From positions 45,197,053-45,261,052 of the forward strand of contig NC_084702.1 in assembly GCF_028389875.1 (NCBI RefSeq): DNA of 64,000 nucleotides, read 5' to 3'. Below, piece after piece: positions 1 through 13,230 of the stretch. The position numbers and the translations under genes are program-made. Within the stretch, counting starts at the first letter, position 1, and each line of letters begins with the position of its first letter. The notes below the pieces were generated by a model. It made no database searches. It had not been told where the DNA came from and was given only the letters and a program-made list of their open reading frames with translations. This DNA comes from Rhea pennata. Taxonomy: Eukaryota; Chordata; Aves; Rheiformes; Rheidae.

Positions 1-3000
1 AATTTGGGAAAGCAGGAACAGTATAGTTTGGGAAGATCTGGCAACAACTTTTCGTTCTGTTTTCATTTGTTCCCCCAGATTTCCCTTTAATTCTAGCTTT
101 AGTCACACTGCAGTACAATATGTTGACACATGTGAGTCATCAGTTCTGTTATTGTCGATGCTGGAATTACAGCAAGGCTCAATTGCAGAGGTTCAGAAAG
201 GAAGCTCAACAGGGTGCCTTCCACAATGATGCGTGGGTGATTACACTAAACAGAAAAACCATGGCACCTTTCACTAGAGAAGCTCAAACTAATAAAAAGT
301 ATACCTTCCTCATTCCCAAGGATGGTTTACTTCGAGTAATGATCATTAGTATTAAGAAAGAACATTGGTCTATGAAATCATTTTCTAAAGGTGAATTCTA
401 TCATCATAATCCAGCCAAATTCTAAATGCAGTCAGTGGGAATTCTACTTATGTAAAGCCTACTAATTATAGGATTTGTGTTTTAATTTAATGAACAAAAG
501 ACAAAGCTATTCAGTATTTTGGAAACTGGTGTTAAGACATGTTGCTATTATAGTCAGCTCCTTCACTTTTTGCCTCTCCCTGATCCACTTACTATCAGCA
601 TACATAGTAACTAGACTGTACAAACAGCATTTATAAAAGACCTGTTTCAAATGAAATAAAAAGTGCAGTTGTTGGTCTTTCCTTTCTACTAGGTGGATTA
701 CAGCTTTGAAAGCTTCAATTAACAAATGGTTACCCCTACACCAGGCAATTCAAGATTTCATGAACAGACCACTGGAGGAGACAAGGATGTGAGAAGAAAA
801 GAAGTCATTTTTCCTCAATTTCTGTTTTTCATTTAAAATTTCGTGTTATGTCTTGTAATGACTCATCTCAAAAGATGCTCTAGCTGCAGGTAATCTTTAG
901 CAGTGCTATATATTCACATTTTTGTAAGCATTAGTAAATAAAAGCAAAGCAATGTTGCCTTCTTTGTAGCAATTTTTATTTTGTGTTTCTACTCAACTGT
1001 AAGATCCCTTGGCCAAAAGATAAAGTTACTTTGGCTTTACAACAGTAAACTGTCATCAACATTTACCTGATGCAGCCAAAGCAGAAAGCACTGGATTTTA
1101 GGATATATTTTGTTCCATCTGATGTTTTCTATCTGCATCATTTTTTTGTTTTGCAAACACCAACTTTTGCAAAGCCTTCTGCTTTTTCCACCCAGCTGTT
1201 TCATATCTGGGTTTGCCTTGAAGTTTCTAGATGGTGCCAAGCTCAAGGTAGGGACGAGCCAAGCTGACTGAGAGAATAACAGCTACGTACCATTACAGCA
1301 TGACTTGGGGAAGGGAATAAATTTGTATGATTTGGATGAAAACTTTTTTTGTTCATTTATATTCTATCTTAACATAAATTTTAATTTCAAAAAGGTTTTG
1401 ATTTGGCCATCTTCCATCACACCTATCACATTTATGGAGAGAAATCAATCTGAGAATCCAAGACACTGTTTCCTCCAAAGTTAGCAGTAAGAGACAGCAT
1501 CATAAATCTTCATCAAGGACATCAGGGTTAGACTAGACATCAGCGGTACTTACAGCTGATCATATACATACTATTCTGCATTATTCTATAACATTAAAAT
1601 AATTCTTCCAATGAATCTGCATATTCAGTTACCAAACTTCCCAAAATATGAATTCAAATAAAACAATAAAGATTAGTTCCAGTTACTTATTGAATCAATG
1701 TGCTAATTAAATATCTCACCTTAAAAGATTTACAATTTAATGCTGCAGTAAAGTACAGAAAGGAAAACAGAACTCGGTACAGAGAACAAAAATTGCCTGT
1801 TCATGAGCTTCTATTACAAGGTTGTGGTATTTGATATTTTGTGAAAATCCTTAGACCCTGAGATCACTTGAACACACGAGAACCTCAACTACTGCTAGCC
1901 TTTGTTGTCAGCCTGAAAATGTGGAACACAATGACAAAAAAAAAGCTAAAAGGCAAGCGAAGCTCCCCCACCCACCACAAATGGGTTTTTTTAAGCCTCT
2001 CTACATTTAAGCCAATCTGAGGGAGACCAATTCATTAGCTTTAAATGCTTGAAGCAATATTACTTCAAAGGAATCTAATAAACAGTCCAAGTGGTTTGCA
2101 GCAGTGGTTCAAATGGTTTAATTCGAAAATAAGAATAGTTAAGTAAACAGCGTAAGTGCTTTTCTCAAATCATGTACCAACCCCCCACATCTTAATACAT
2201 TTCCCTCAAAGCACACATTTGTATAAAATAAAACATATAAATGTATTTGAAAGCAAGTAACCTTGGGCATCATGGTCATGTTCTACATTTATCGCTAGTA
2301 TTTTGAAATTTTTGCATTCAGAAATGAAATTCACATTTCCACTACAGCTGTTAGAAAAAGTACCACAGCAGGTATAAATGGCTTCCTCTTATTAGTCTTT
2401 TGCATGGGAAAAATAACACATATGACCATGCCTTGCTTGGGTCAAGTATAAATGCTATTGACTTGAGACTAATAGCTGTTAACATCTCCTGAGAAACAGT
2501 TCTCCGGTTTAGGGTTACTGTTTACAGCTACTAGATTCCTAGTTTACAGCTAGGAAGCAGAAAAGAAGCAATATGTAAAACAAATGCAAATGAAAATAAA
2601 CAGAACAAATACAAGCTCCATTAAAAAAGTTACCAAAAAAAAGAGTACAGTGGGGCTTACTGGCAGCCCATTATAATCTTATTCGGGCTCTGATCCGATC
2701 CCCCTCTGAGAGCTAGTTGTTTCTTCAACTGTTACTAGGTTACTGGAAACACATTTCTTCTTTAACAAGTGCCACTGAAGCCATCCTCAGACAAAATGAG
2801 AGCATCCCCACACAGCTTGCTTGTGCAAAGCTTTGAAGGCACACGTGGCACAGCGAACTGACAGCGATGAAAGACTCAGCAACCTCAAAAACAAGGTGCA
2901 AAAAGAAATGCGCTGACCAGTGCGGGTAAAGGCTACAGGACAAGGCCTTTTCACTTATTATCTCATCAAATTTTCACCATTGTAAAATGCTTCATAAATA

Positions 3001-4394
3001 AGAAAAATCTCCTGCTTTGACTCCAAAATTTCAGTAATTTCCAAAATATTTTAATATTACATTAGCGATTTGTGCTTTAATTGCTTGTATGCATGTATTT
3101 GTGGTAGGTACGAAAATTTGAAAATGTGCTTCCTCTCAGTTGGTGCAAGTCAAAGCTGCCTCAAAAATGTCTCAGATGAAGTCAATACAAATACAGTGCT
3201 ATAAAAATGTACAAGTAAAGAAAGACTCAAGCCCATATTTTATTTCTGTTTTAGGGCTGCTTATACTGAAATGGACAGTAGAACAGCAGAGTTTATTGAA
3301 ATCTCTCAGTTTGATGGACTCAATGACTCTTTTTTGTGTTTTTTAGACTTCCAAAATTAAATAAAATGCATAAATGCAGCAACTTGTACTATTAACTTAC
3401 CTCTTCTCAAATGACCATAAACTTTTGAAAAAATGAAAAAGAATAAAAAAATAATTAAAACACTTCGCAGGCTAGATACAGGAATTTTTTAACCTCAGAG
3501 AAATGAGGATGAGCCAAAGAAAAGCTTTCGTATTGAGCTGAGGCTGGTTGCTCGCCCTGCATTAGAGTAGGGATCAGAGCAGCCTACAGGATGTTCTCAC
3601 TTTGCTTTTAAGCAGCTACAAGGACGCAAGCTGTCAGCCAGCCGTTTTCATAGCACCCTCCTTCTTCTCACATTATTAGCAGGGCTAAAAGCACTTTGAA
3701 AAGTGTATGGAGGTATTTCTGATGGTTTGTTCCAATGATGTGAAAATTCTCTGCAGAGGAATTAATAAGATCTCGAGTGTAGTAAGCTATAATTACTGTG
3801 TCTGATTTTATGGCTATTCTTACTTGTAATCACACTGCTTCCCAGACAGTATTTTCCTGCATTGTCCTGGGATTTCTTCCTGATCTACATGCATTGTCCA
3901 AAAGGGATTTTTTTTTTTTTTGAACATTTCCAATGCACTTACACCTTTTTTTCCCCTATGGTATTTCACCTTCTTCTGGATTTTTAATTACATGTGAGAT
4001 CTAAGGCTAATTGGATAAATGTAGCTAAAAATAGCAATGCATGTAATTCAGTGTTCATACATGTAGTTTGTCAACCTAGTTCTGTGATCTCCTTGCCATT
4101 AAGATATATTGCTTACCTTTTCATGTTTTATTGACTTGTTTTCCCCTCTGGATTTTTTTTTCCAAAATACCCAAGAAGTCAAGAATTATTTTCCAGATTC
4201 TTTTTGATGCACCAGTTTGTTTTTTTTTCTTTATACTTTAATCTGCCTCAAAGCTGTAGTTACATTTGTACATTATCAGCATTTTGAAAAAAAATAAAAA
4301 TTCCATTTCACTATTCCAAGTGTTTACCAGGCGCTTTCCAGGTGCTTTCTGTATTACTGCAGCTCTCCTGCTAAAGTGAATTTAACATTCATTT
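1..4394. other. AT-rich intergenic DNA, no gene recognised
   Basis: No splice-flanked coding exon or protein family is recognisable. The longest open frame (120-425 +, 101 codons) has no familiar motif. Short A/T tracts occur, for example 15 Ts near 3907-3921. Confidence 0.6.
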
Positions 4395-4669
4395 AACATC
4401 CAGTTACCACAGGATTTGCCATGCTAGGTCAGACCATCATTTATCAAATTGAGAATTCTGCATCCTGAGATGCACCAGACGGAGGCAAAATAAATAAATA
4501 AATCCGTGCACAGCAAATTGTCCATTCCTGCACACAGAGGATAAAAACCCTCCCTGAAGCTTATGGCAATCAGCTTACATCGTCAAGTATGAGATATGGT
4601 TCTCCGAGCTCAGCATACATACGACTACAGGACGAACGCTAGTCATGGTCACAAAATCAACCAGACCTT
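4395..4669 (-). mobile_element. CR1-type LINE, decayed 3' end (reverse orientation)
   Basis: The + strand reads GCCATGCTAGGTCAGACCAT at about 4420. This is the complement of the tail phrase (ctgggctagatggac...tctgaccca) shared by many bird, turtle and crocodile CR1 elements. The following 200 bases keep the expected order of CR1 tail features, including the 'cctccctgaagcttatggc' segment near 4550. Many indels and an AAAT microsatellite interrupt it. Only the non-coding tail survives. Confidence 0.65.
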
Positions 4670-4695
4670 AAAAAAAAAAAAAAAAAAAAAAAAAA
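4670..4695. repeat. Poly(A) tract of 26
   Basis: Uninterrupted A run bordering the CR1 fragment. Confidence 0.95.
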
Positions 4696-7600
4696 GTTAA
4701 CTCTACAGCCTTTCTACAACACAGTCACATGGTATTTTTTATCATGAAGTATTAATAATTTCTTTTCTATAGTAAATGGCCATTTCCTTAATTATGCAAT
4801 AATGTCTTCTCAAACTAGCAGGCAGAGTAACAGAAGGACACTCAGGTTGCTCACTTTACCCTTCACTGTCCTGAACAGCTATTCAAAACATCTGTCAAAA
4901 CCTCTTTTATATTAGCGGAAGTGTAGCCGCCATGGACCAAGTGCAGGGAAAGGCAATAAAGTCATTTGGATAAGGAGATTTATGTAGAAGAAAGAAAGAA
5001 AAAACATTCTGAGCCTCTTGGCCAGTGAAAGGGTAAGGCACTGGATAAGGTTGTTTGAAGGAAAGATCATAGTTGTTCAGTAAGAAGTAACTTTTCCCAA
5101 GGGAAACTTTGCACCTACTAAAGCTACTAGAATAAGAGATGGTAAGTCTGGTTAAATGTGGGAGTCATTTTCTAATTCTTTTAGCTGGTAAGAGTCTTAC
5201 TGTACAAGCTACTAGCTTAACCGTTACCCTCATGCTCTTCCTGGGCGTGAGGACAACGTACCACAGCACAAAGCACGGTGGGACACCAATGTCGCACTGA
5301 AGTACTACTGCGCTTCCTATGTCCTTAACATTACGCTTGAAAGCTGAAGGCCGAAACCTGAAATCTGCTGAATACACCAAACCCAGTGAAATACATGGTC
5401 CCTTTCTCCTCTTTGTTGAAACTTCAACAAATGATTAAAAATTAGTAGGATTATGCTTATGGTGCTTAGCACTTTACAGAATCTTACCTGTAAGAGCAGT
5501 TTCCATCCTACTGATTACAGCTGTAACTTTGAGACATAAATCAACACCACCATGCCTTTCAAGTTAGCCTAGATCACATTTACTATGGGATTAAAAAAAT
5601 AAAAACAAAAAGATCTGGGTTTAAAATGGGTTAGAACTGACCTAGATAAAAACTAATATTAAAGAACACAGGAGTTTTCTCAATATTATTTCATCTCTAG
5701 CTTATAAAAGATATATATTAAGAAAATCCCTTTAGAAATGTCGATTTAGTAATGATGTTTAGTAACTTTTCAGTATAGACGTATGAGAGTTAATCTATAA
5801 TGTGTCTTATGAGGGATCCCTGTAACTAAAACATAAACAGAAGCGCACTGTTGCTTTAGAAAAGGTTTTAAATAATTAACTGAAATGCTTTGGCTGATAC
5901 TCCGAACACCAACAGAAGACCCGTGAAGTTAAAAAGCACCCGTGTGAAGTCTCCGAAACACGAATGTCCGGGACGCTGCAGGCTGGCACTGCAACGGCAT
6001 GATTTGCTATTGATGCAGCCTGGCTCCCGTTCGCCAGCCGCTAAACCCAGAGGAGAAAGCAAAGTCAGAAAATGCTTGTAATTAGTTGCAGTTACCATTT
6101 GTTTATTGCATAGTTGGAGAAGTCACTGTTTCCTTTCAACAGTCCCGAATTAATGGAGAAAAAACTTCAAGAGGTCATTTCAGGTCAGTGACAGAATCCA
6201 GATAAAACACCCGCGAACCTCGGACCACCACGTTGCCAGCCCAACGCAGCTCCGCGCCTTAGTGAAAACTTGACATCCACGTTTTCAGTAGAAAAGACAA
6301 AATATGCCTCCAAAAAGGCTTTCATCTTGATGTTTCCAAACTGCTCCTCAGCTTAGGAGGAGGAGGATTAGGGCAAACACGAGTAAAAAGCTGCAGAAAC
6401 AACCGTGGCAGCTTGGCTGTTTTTCCCCTTAGGTGCTTGTTGCCATCCTCAGCCGTGGAGTAGATACATGTTAAACTGCCACATTTTATGAGCCAGCAGA
6501 ATGGATTGTGTGATAACTCCTCGCTCTCGCTAGCGCAAAATCAGCTGGCTTAGTTCAAATGGCTGCTGACAGCTTTGCTTTTATCTTCATAGGGAAAAAT
6601 GTTGGGAGTAGAGCGAGAAAAATATGATAATGGGGAAAACCCTACCTCTATCCTGAGAAATACAAGTCTTTCTTGCTCTTCTCGTGGTACTGAATAAAGA
6701 AATACACTCTTTGTTTGAACGAACATTAAATAAAATATTACTTTTTCAAGTCCTCAGGTTATTTCAGCAATTGCAATAGAATGTTATTATTTTTACACAT
6801 TTCAAATATGAACTCAGCAAGGCAGAGACGCAAAAAAAAGTAGACTGGAAATATTCCCAAAGAGTGGCAAAAAGATGGCCCCCAGACATCAGACTGAAAT
6901 CTTACCTGATGTCATTTTTTTTAAATGGAGATACATATTTTGCAATGTAAGGGAGCAGGATGCTGTTTTAGCCACCAAGGAGACAGCACTCAGCCGTGAC
7001 TACTGCCAAGCCGTTCTTCTCCAAAGGCGGAGGGAGTTCAGATTTTAAGTTTTATCTGAGTTCCCTTTCAGGTTTTAAGTTTTAGTTCCATTTTAGCTTT
7101 TGCTACAACTCTTTCAGAAACAACCGTGGAAGGGGAACCTGTGGGCTAAGCGAGTTCACTGCCGTCTCATGTCACCAAGAGATCGGCACAGCTGCGCAGT
7201 CACTGTGTTGCCAGCATCTCACCACGGGTCGTTTGTTTGCAGTCAAGACTTTGTATTTATTGCTAGATACATCTGCATTCAAGGTTTTCCTTTCACTGCC
7301 AGGAAAAGGGTAACTATACTGAAACCAGAACGCTTCCATTAGCAGAGTATGAAATTCTGCTGAGAAGAAATCGGGTCATGTACTTGAAGCATGATTTATT
7401 CAGATGGTTTGCTGCACTCCAAATGGAGACCTTTTTCTGCCCTGCTCAGCAGAAAACATGCACAAGGTTCTGCAGAGGGAAAGCCGCAGAAGGTCACCGA
7501 TGCATTTTCCACAAAGGGCTGAGTTACTTAGCAGGAGATACTTCTGGGCCACAAAACCATTTCTGCAAAACGCCTAACACCCTTCTGTAACGCATTTCTG

Positions 7601-8640
7601 AAGGACACGGGTGTATAGGTTTTCCCTTTCTTTCTCCCAGGTCAGGAAATCTTATTTACTGCAAAGGAAAACTCATTTTAGTGGGAAATATTTTTGCATT
7701 TTCCAGAGTTAATCCACCTTTCAACCACACTAATGATGAGATACGCGTTAGCCAAAGCTGCAAAACACTGCAGCACTCTAGGACAGAGATCTGACTGCTA
7801 ATACCCAGCCTTTGCTGACATACCAACGCTTCTGCCCATTCCCTCTGCTGGCGTTATGCCCATTCGCAAGATGACATGCTAATTTTATCTGAGTGGAGGC
7901 AAGGAAGGATTTCAACAGCATGTAGAATTTGACATTTCTTATTCAAGATGATCTTCTCAAGGGCAACTAATGCCAGCCAAGACAGATACTTCATAACAGA
8001 AAGTCACATGCTGATAGAGCTGGTAAAATACATTTTTTTTTTTTTGGGGGGGTGGCTTTTACCTGAAAGTTTCATCATTTAGAAAAGTACCTCCTATTAA
8101 TAAAGATAATCAGAAAAAAAAATCAAAGTGATTCCTTAACATTTGAGGACACTCAGATTTTTTGAAAATTGTACTTTGTGTTTTTCTCATTTGTATATTA
8201 CATTAGAGTACTTTATACGTAGTCAGGTGTTGCAGTGTATAATGTAACACCTATTTTTATAATCTACAGCTTAAGGCTTTTCCTAATTTTACGTTGCTGA
8301 GAGTAGCTGTTATTTCACAGCAGTTGAAATGTCTTATTTTCATTACAACAAACTGGAGGCACACTGATTTGGACAAAATGGGGTTGAAAAGCTGGTTTAG
8401 AAGAACAGGTATTTCAACGCAGATCGGAGGTAACCCTCGTTATGCTTTAAAAATAATAAAATATTTCAGCTGTGAATTAATTTCTACGTTTCTAGATGAG
8501 AATGATCAGAAACCAACACTTGGAAGGATATCCTGCAATAAAGCTTGGCCATACCTGCCCCCGGCCAACCTCTGTTTCTCGTGCCCAGCTGGAAGCGCAG
8601 CGACCGAGAAGTCAAACTTTTAAGCACCGTCCCGAGCCTT
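4696..8640. other. Intergenic DNA, no gene recognised
   Basis: Mixed-composition sequence with scattered CpGs but no convincing exon. Short open frames around 5.2-5.4, 5.9-6.1 and 7.1-7.6 kb are below what chance produces here and resemble no known family. Confidence 0.55.
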
Positions 8641-8692
8641 TACCTAATTATTCTTTCTTCTACGGCTGTTTTGAAACGGTGAAGCCCAAGCC

Positions 8693-8734
8693 GTCCAGGT
8701 CCCGTGGGTCCAGGTCCCGTGGGTCCGGGTCAGG
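8693..8734. repeat. 15-bp minisatellite, about 2.8 copies
   Basis: The unit GTCCAGGTCCCGTGG occurs twice perfectly (8693-8707 and 8708-8722) and then as a partial diverged copy. It marks the left edge of the CpG-rich block. Confidence 0.85.
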
Positions 8735-11296
8735 CCTTTGGCCAGGTCCTTGATCCTCCCGTGGCGCCACCACTGTAGAACGGACGTGTTCCCGTTTGCC
8801 AGCGACGCGCCCCGCGACTGACGACTTCCCTGTACGGAAACCCGCCAGTGCTCGTGCATTCGTCAAATCACGTGGACCGAAAGGTTGCAGGGAAAGCCTG
8901 CTGGTGGCCCAGGGAACCGGGCAGCAAAAAAACGCTCTTAGAAGAGCTAAACATTAGAATACATATATATCCCGAAATCGCTTCTCCAAATAAGCAATGG
9001 CCATAACTGCTCCAAAGACGTTTGTAAAACTCGAGCGGAAATCGCTAACTGGAGATGAGGTAGTAACGGCCACGGAAAGAAAAGCCAGGCTCTGGCGGGC
9101 AATACGCCCACGGCACGGTGGGGCCAGTGCCGGAGGCGGCAGCACTGCCCCGCGCCGCGCTCGGCGCCCGCTGCAGGCCCGGTGCCGCGAGGCGGCCCGG
9201 GCTCCGCGCTTCCTTGTACGCTAGAGATACCCCGAGGTGCGATTCCCAAACAAAGCTGCAAAACAGCCTAGATTTTGCCAGTGAAAGGGATCTCGCTCCA
9301 GGGAAACAGCGAGGCAATCTGCTGAGGGAAGGGATCAGAGCGCTAAGAGCTACCAGAAAAGAATAAACACCCAAGCTCAGGCTGGGAGAGCCCGAGGGGC
9401 AGCCCCGGCTGGAGCCGCAGGCATTACAATCCCGTGTCAGAGACGGCGTGGAAGCCGGGAAGAAAAATACCCAGTTTAAAAACTACAGTGCAAAGCTACA
9501 GGAAAAAAAGAAAATTACATAGTCACCACCAGCTAAACAAAGCACAGCAGTAGGCACAGCGGCATCCGCGCGACACAGACGCCCAGCGAGGAGGAGGATT
9601 CTCACGGGGCGATTTTAGGAGGGATAGGAAAATACCTGGAGATACCCGTGCCAGCGGCACGCAGGTTCACGCGAGCCTGCTCACGCACGGGCTGCTGCTT
9701 CCCAGGCGGCCAGACTGCGCGCGCTGCTCCGCCGGCCGCCTGCCATCGCCGCGGTCACGCTATGAGATCAACGGGCAGTTTTAGCTGCGTTGCAAAGCCA
9801 AGTACCACGTAATCTCAATAGTATCGATAAGCAGTAATATCAGAGCAGAGAAATATGGCCAGATGCTTCTAAAAATCGCTCCGGGGGCCATCTGCGGGAA
9901 GCAATGTAGGCTGTAAATACGACAGGGAAGCGAAAGGAAAACGCTGTCGCTTTGAGCCGACAGTGGTGGACCTGTAGGAGTCCCACCCACAGCAGCAAGC
10001 TCATCCTGCCGGGTATCCTCAGCGCGAAAGGAAGAGTCACCTGCCTCCGTCAAGCAGAATAAAAGGATTCAGAAAAGGACGCGGTCACGTAGAGGAGCAG
10101 CAGCAGAAACCCTTGCTGCCTCCTCACAAAAGCGCAAGGAAACGTGCAGGAGCCCCAGAAAAGCCACTGCGCAGAGAACTTTTACAGGGACTTTGGCAAA
10201 GATGGGAAATCAGGCGGGACCGAGAAGGGGGCGCGCGAGCGGCCCACTCGCGGCGAGGAGCTGATTTAGCGCAGACGCCCACCCCGCGCCCCGGAGCAGA
10301 GACGGGGCTGCCCACTGCCAGCGACTGAAGACACGCACCTATTTTATCAGAGGGAGAACAACTCGCTGTTTCTGCTTTTAGGAAGGGATGTGACGTACAG
10401 AGCGGGACGAGCCAGCGCTAGCCGGGCTGCCGGGAGCCGCGGAGCATCGCTGGAGCAGCAGCTCCATCCCCAAAGGCTCTCTGCTGCAGCCCTCCCCTGG
10501 GGAAAGTGCTAAGGAGCAGGCAACGAACATCGGACCATAAACCCACACCTTAAGAACCGCTAAACAGACTGAATGCAAAGCTGAGGAGAGCTGATTTTCC
10601 TGCATTTAATAGCCGTTGGCTCCTGCACGGCCCCAGCGAGACCCTGAAAGCCGTTAAGCAAATGCCCCAAACCAAGGTTACAGAAGGGATTTGACAATTT
10701 ACAGGGAGAGCCAAGTGTCCTCCCAGACTCTGCACAGTCTCACAAAACCCTCGACACAGCCAACCCCCCACTGCAGAGCTCCTGAAAGAGAGAAGAAAGC
10801 TGATGCTCTCCTAAAGTCCCTACAAACCCGAAGAGCAGTTAGAGGTGCTGTTGGCCATACGGTTTTGGCACGGCGGGAGTAGGACACAGCCAGCAGCACG
10901 CAGCTTTTGGCAGCAGAGTCACGACAGACACCGGGGAAAGGCTCAGGCCAAGAGGGAGCTGCCGGGTGAGGTCTGGGGAACGGACAGACTTCGTTAGCTC
11001 GTCCTGGAATAAAACCAATGCACAGGCAGCTATTAGAGAGCAGCAGGATAAAGCCTCTGAATAATACAAATAAGCAAGTTTCTATCCAAAAAAAATTCAC
11101 TGATGATGGCAAGTGCATGGGTCTCACCTATATCCCCCAATGAGCAATACTGATTGCTCCGTGCAAGAAGCTGGGCAACCTCAGCTGGCAAAGGCTCCCC
11201 CCGTCCCCACGGGAGGTGCCAGGCGACCCAGCAGAGCACCAAGCTGCCCCAGGTGCCAGGCGGGGCAACGGTCCAAATCTGGCCACACGAAAAAGG

Positions 11297-11318
11297 AAAA
11301 AAAAAAAAAAAAAAAAAA
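11297..11318. repeat. Poly(A) tract of 22
   Basis: Uninterrupted A run. It creates the poly-lysine segment of the spurious 169- and 233-codon frames here. Confidence 0.95.
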
Positions 11319-12592
11319 CAGAAAACTGAAGAACAGAAAGATTTTGCCTTGTACCAACAGGCAAGGGACTGCGAGCAGCGGCAACACGTTGTGCAAAGGG
11401 CAAGGAGAGGCGCCGCAGAGCGCCGAGCGCCGGCATCAGGCGACGACGGTGCTTCCCCAGGGCACCGAGTCCTGCTCGCCACAGGCAGGGGAGCAGGGAC
11501 CGAGCGAGCCCGAAAGCCCAGCTGGGAGCTCGCAAGGGACAGGGGGGACCAGAAAGACCATGGTAAGGGAGGACGACGGAGCCTTTCGCTCCCTCCGAGC
11601 CACGCGGCCGGGAAGAGGCTGAAAGCGGAGCAATCGCAAGGGGCTGCGGCCGCCGTCGCAGGGAGGGCGACTGTCCGGCATCGCCTGGGACCGGAGAAAT
11701 ACAAGCGCAAAGCGGAGCGGACGCGCTACGCTGTCTTCTGCGGCGTCCAGACCCTGCTCAAATTCAGCACTGAAGGGAAATCCGAGCACAAGGCATCTTC
11801 ACCCACCACAAATCCAAAAGGGAACAGGCAACGCGGGAGGTATTCTCACTTTTAAGTAGAGATAACACCATCTTTCTTCTCTTTTGTCTCTCTGATCCAT
11901 TTATATTTTATGATATTTGGAGCACAGAATCTGCTTATTATTCACATGCAGAGAATCTGGCTTGAAAGACGCTGCTGCCATAAAACAAACATAATAAGAC
12001 GACAACAAGAAAAAGAGAGAAAATGGAAGTAATATTTATTTGTACCGCATACAGAACTTCCTCACATTGCCAGGACAAAAAAAAAAAAAAAATCTAAGAT
12101 TAAACTAGAATTAACCTACAAATCAACTAAAATATCTCTACACCACTGCTTTCCAAGGATCAAAAAGGCCTTAGTGCCTGGGACCTGCGAGAAGATTACG
12201 ATTAGTAAACGTTGATTGCTCCTGAAGGTGAGTATGGGAAAAAGAAAGACTGTACACATCTGACGTGATGGAAATGGCCTGCACTTCATACTCCGGGTGC
12301 TGCTTTGCTGAGGCGACGATTAGTTGCTGGAAGGAATAAGGGAAAAGGTCTGTTCTCGAAGATGCTTAAGAAGGCATTTAAGGAAGGAGCAGCTTCTTCC
12401 CTCGGACTCCAGTGCTTGGCCGGCGGCCACACGTCCCTCTTCCCGGATGCTCTGCAACTGCTGTAAGAAACCCGCTTTAATGTCCAAACCCGGGGTCAAA
12501 GTCCAACATTCGCTATCAGCTCCCGCAGCTGGTCAGGAGCACAGCTCTGGCCTCAGTGAATTCAGGTCAGAGGCAAATAATAAAAATAGAGC

Positions 12593-12618
12593 AAAAAAAA
12601 AAAAAAAAAAAAAAAAAA
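12593..12618. repeat. Poly(A) tract of 26
   Basis: A run followed by mixed purine and pyrimidine runs to about 12675, a low-complexity patch just left of the strongest CpG core. Confidence 0.95.
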
Positions 12619-12849
12619 GCATGTTCTTTTCTTTTTCAAAAAAGAAAAAAAAAACTTTCTCTTTTTTCATTTTTCTGTTTTGCAGGTGGTCGAATGCAGC
12701 AGGCACAGCTTTGTGAAAGAGCTTTTATACACTACTACGTTATTTTCAGCAGGTTTTGCGTTATTTTCGGCACGGGTTGAGCCGAGGCTCGACGGTTTGA
12801 AACCCGCAAGCGCTTGCCACATGCGATCAAAGAGGCATTTCCTCTTGAA

Positions 12850-13230
12850 AACCTGCTCTGGGGCCGCGGCGAAGGGAGTAACAGAGCACCGGGCCTCTGC
12901 TCGCCCCTCTCTGCTTTCGGGTCACCCGCTCGCCCGTCCGCTCCGAGCGCCGGCGCGGCGGGAGAGCGAAGGCTCCGCAGGAAGGTCCCCGGGCGGCCGC
13001 TCGCCCCGACGGCACCGCGGCGGCAAGCGAGCGCGCCTCGGCGAGCTCTCGTACCCGTATTTAGGGTGGGAGCACGCTACGTGATTGATTTAGCAAGTGC
13101 GAGACGGTCTTACTAGGAGCCCGTGCCCGCCGGGACCTCTTTGGCGGGTCGCTGGTCACAAGCGGTCGTACGGCGCCTGACCCCACTCGCTCGCAGAAGT
13201 CACCCTTCTGCCTCCGCCGGCAGCTGCGAT
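12850..13230. promoter_or_regulatory. Densest orphan CpG island core
   Basis: About 380 bp of near-continuous G+C with frequent CpG, including a NotI-type GCGGCCGC word near 12992 and multiple GGCG/CGCC boxes. It falls off sharply into AT-rich sequence after about 13370. No TATA box or ORF of recognisable family was found, and the direction of any transcription is unknown. Confidence 0.55.

Noticed and set aside
11033-11855. Overlapping frames of 225, 233 and 169 codons
   Set aside because: GC-rich DNA plus a poly(A) tract (poly-Lys or poly-Phe) produces them. Frames on both strands are open, with no motif and no splice support.
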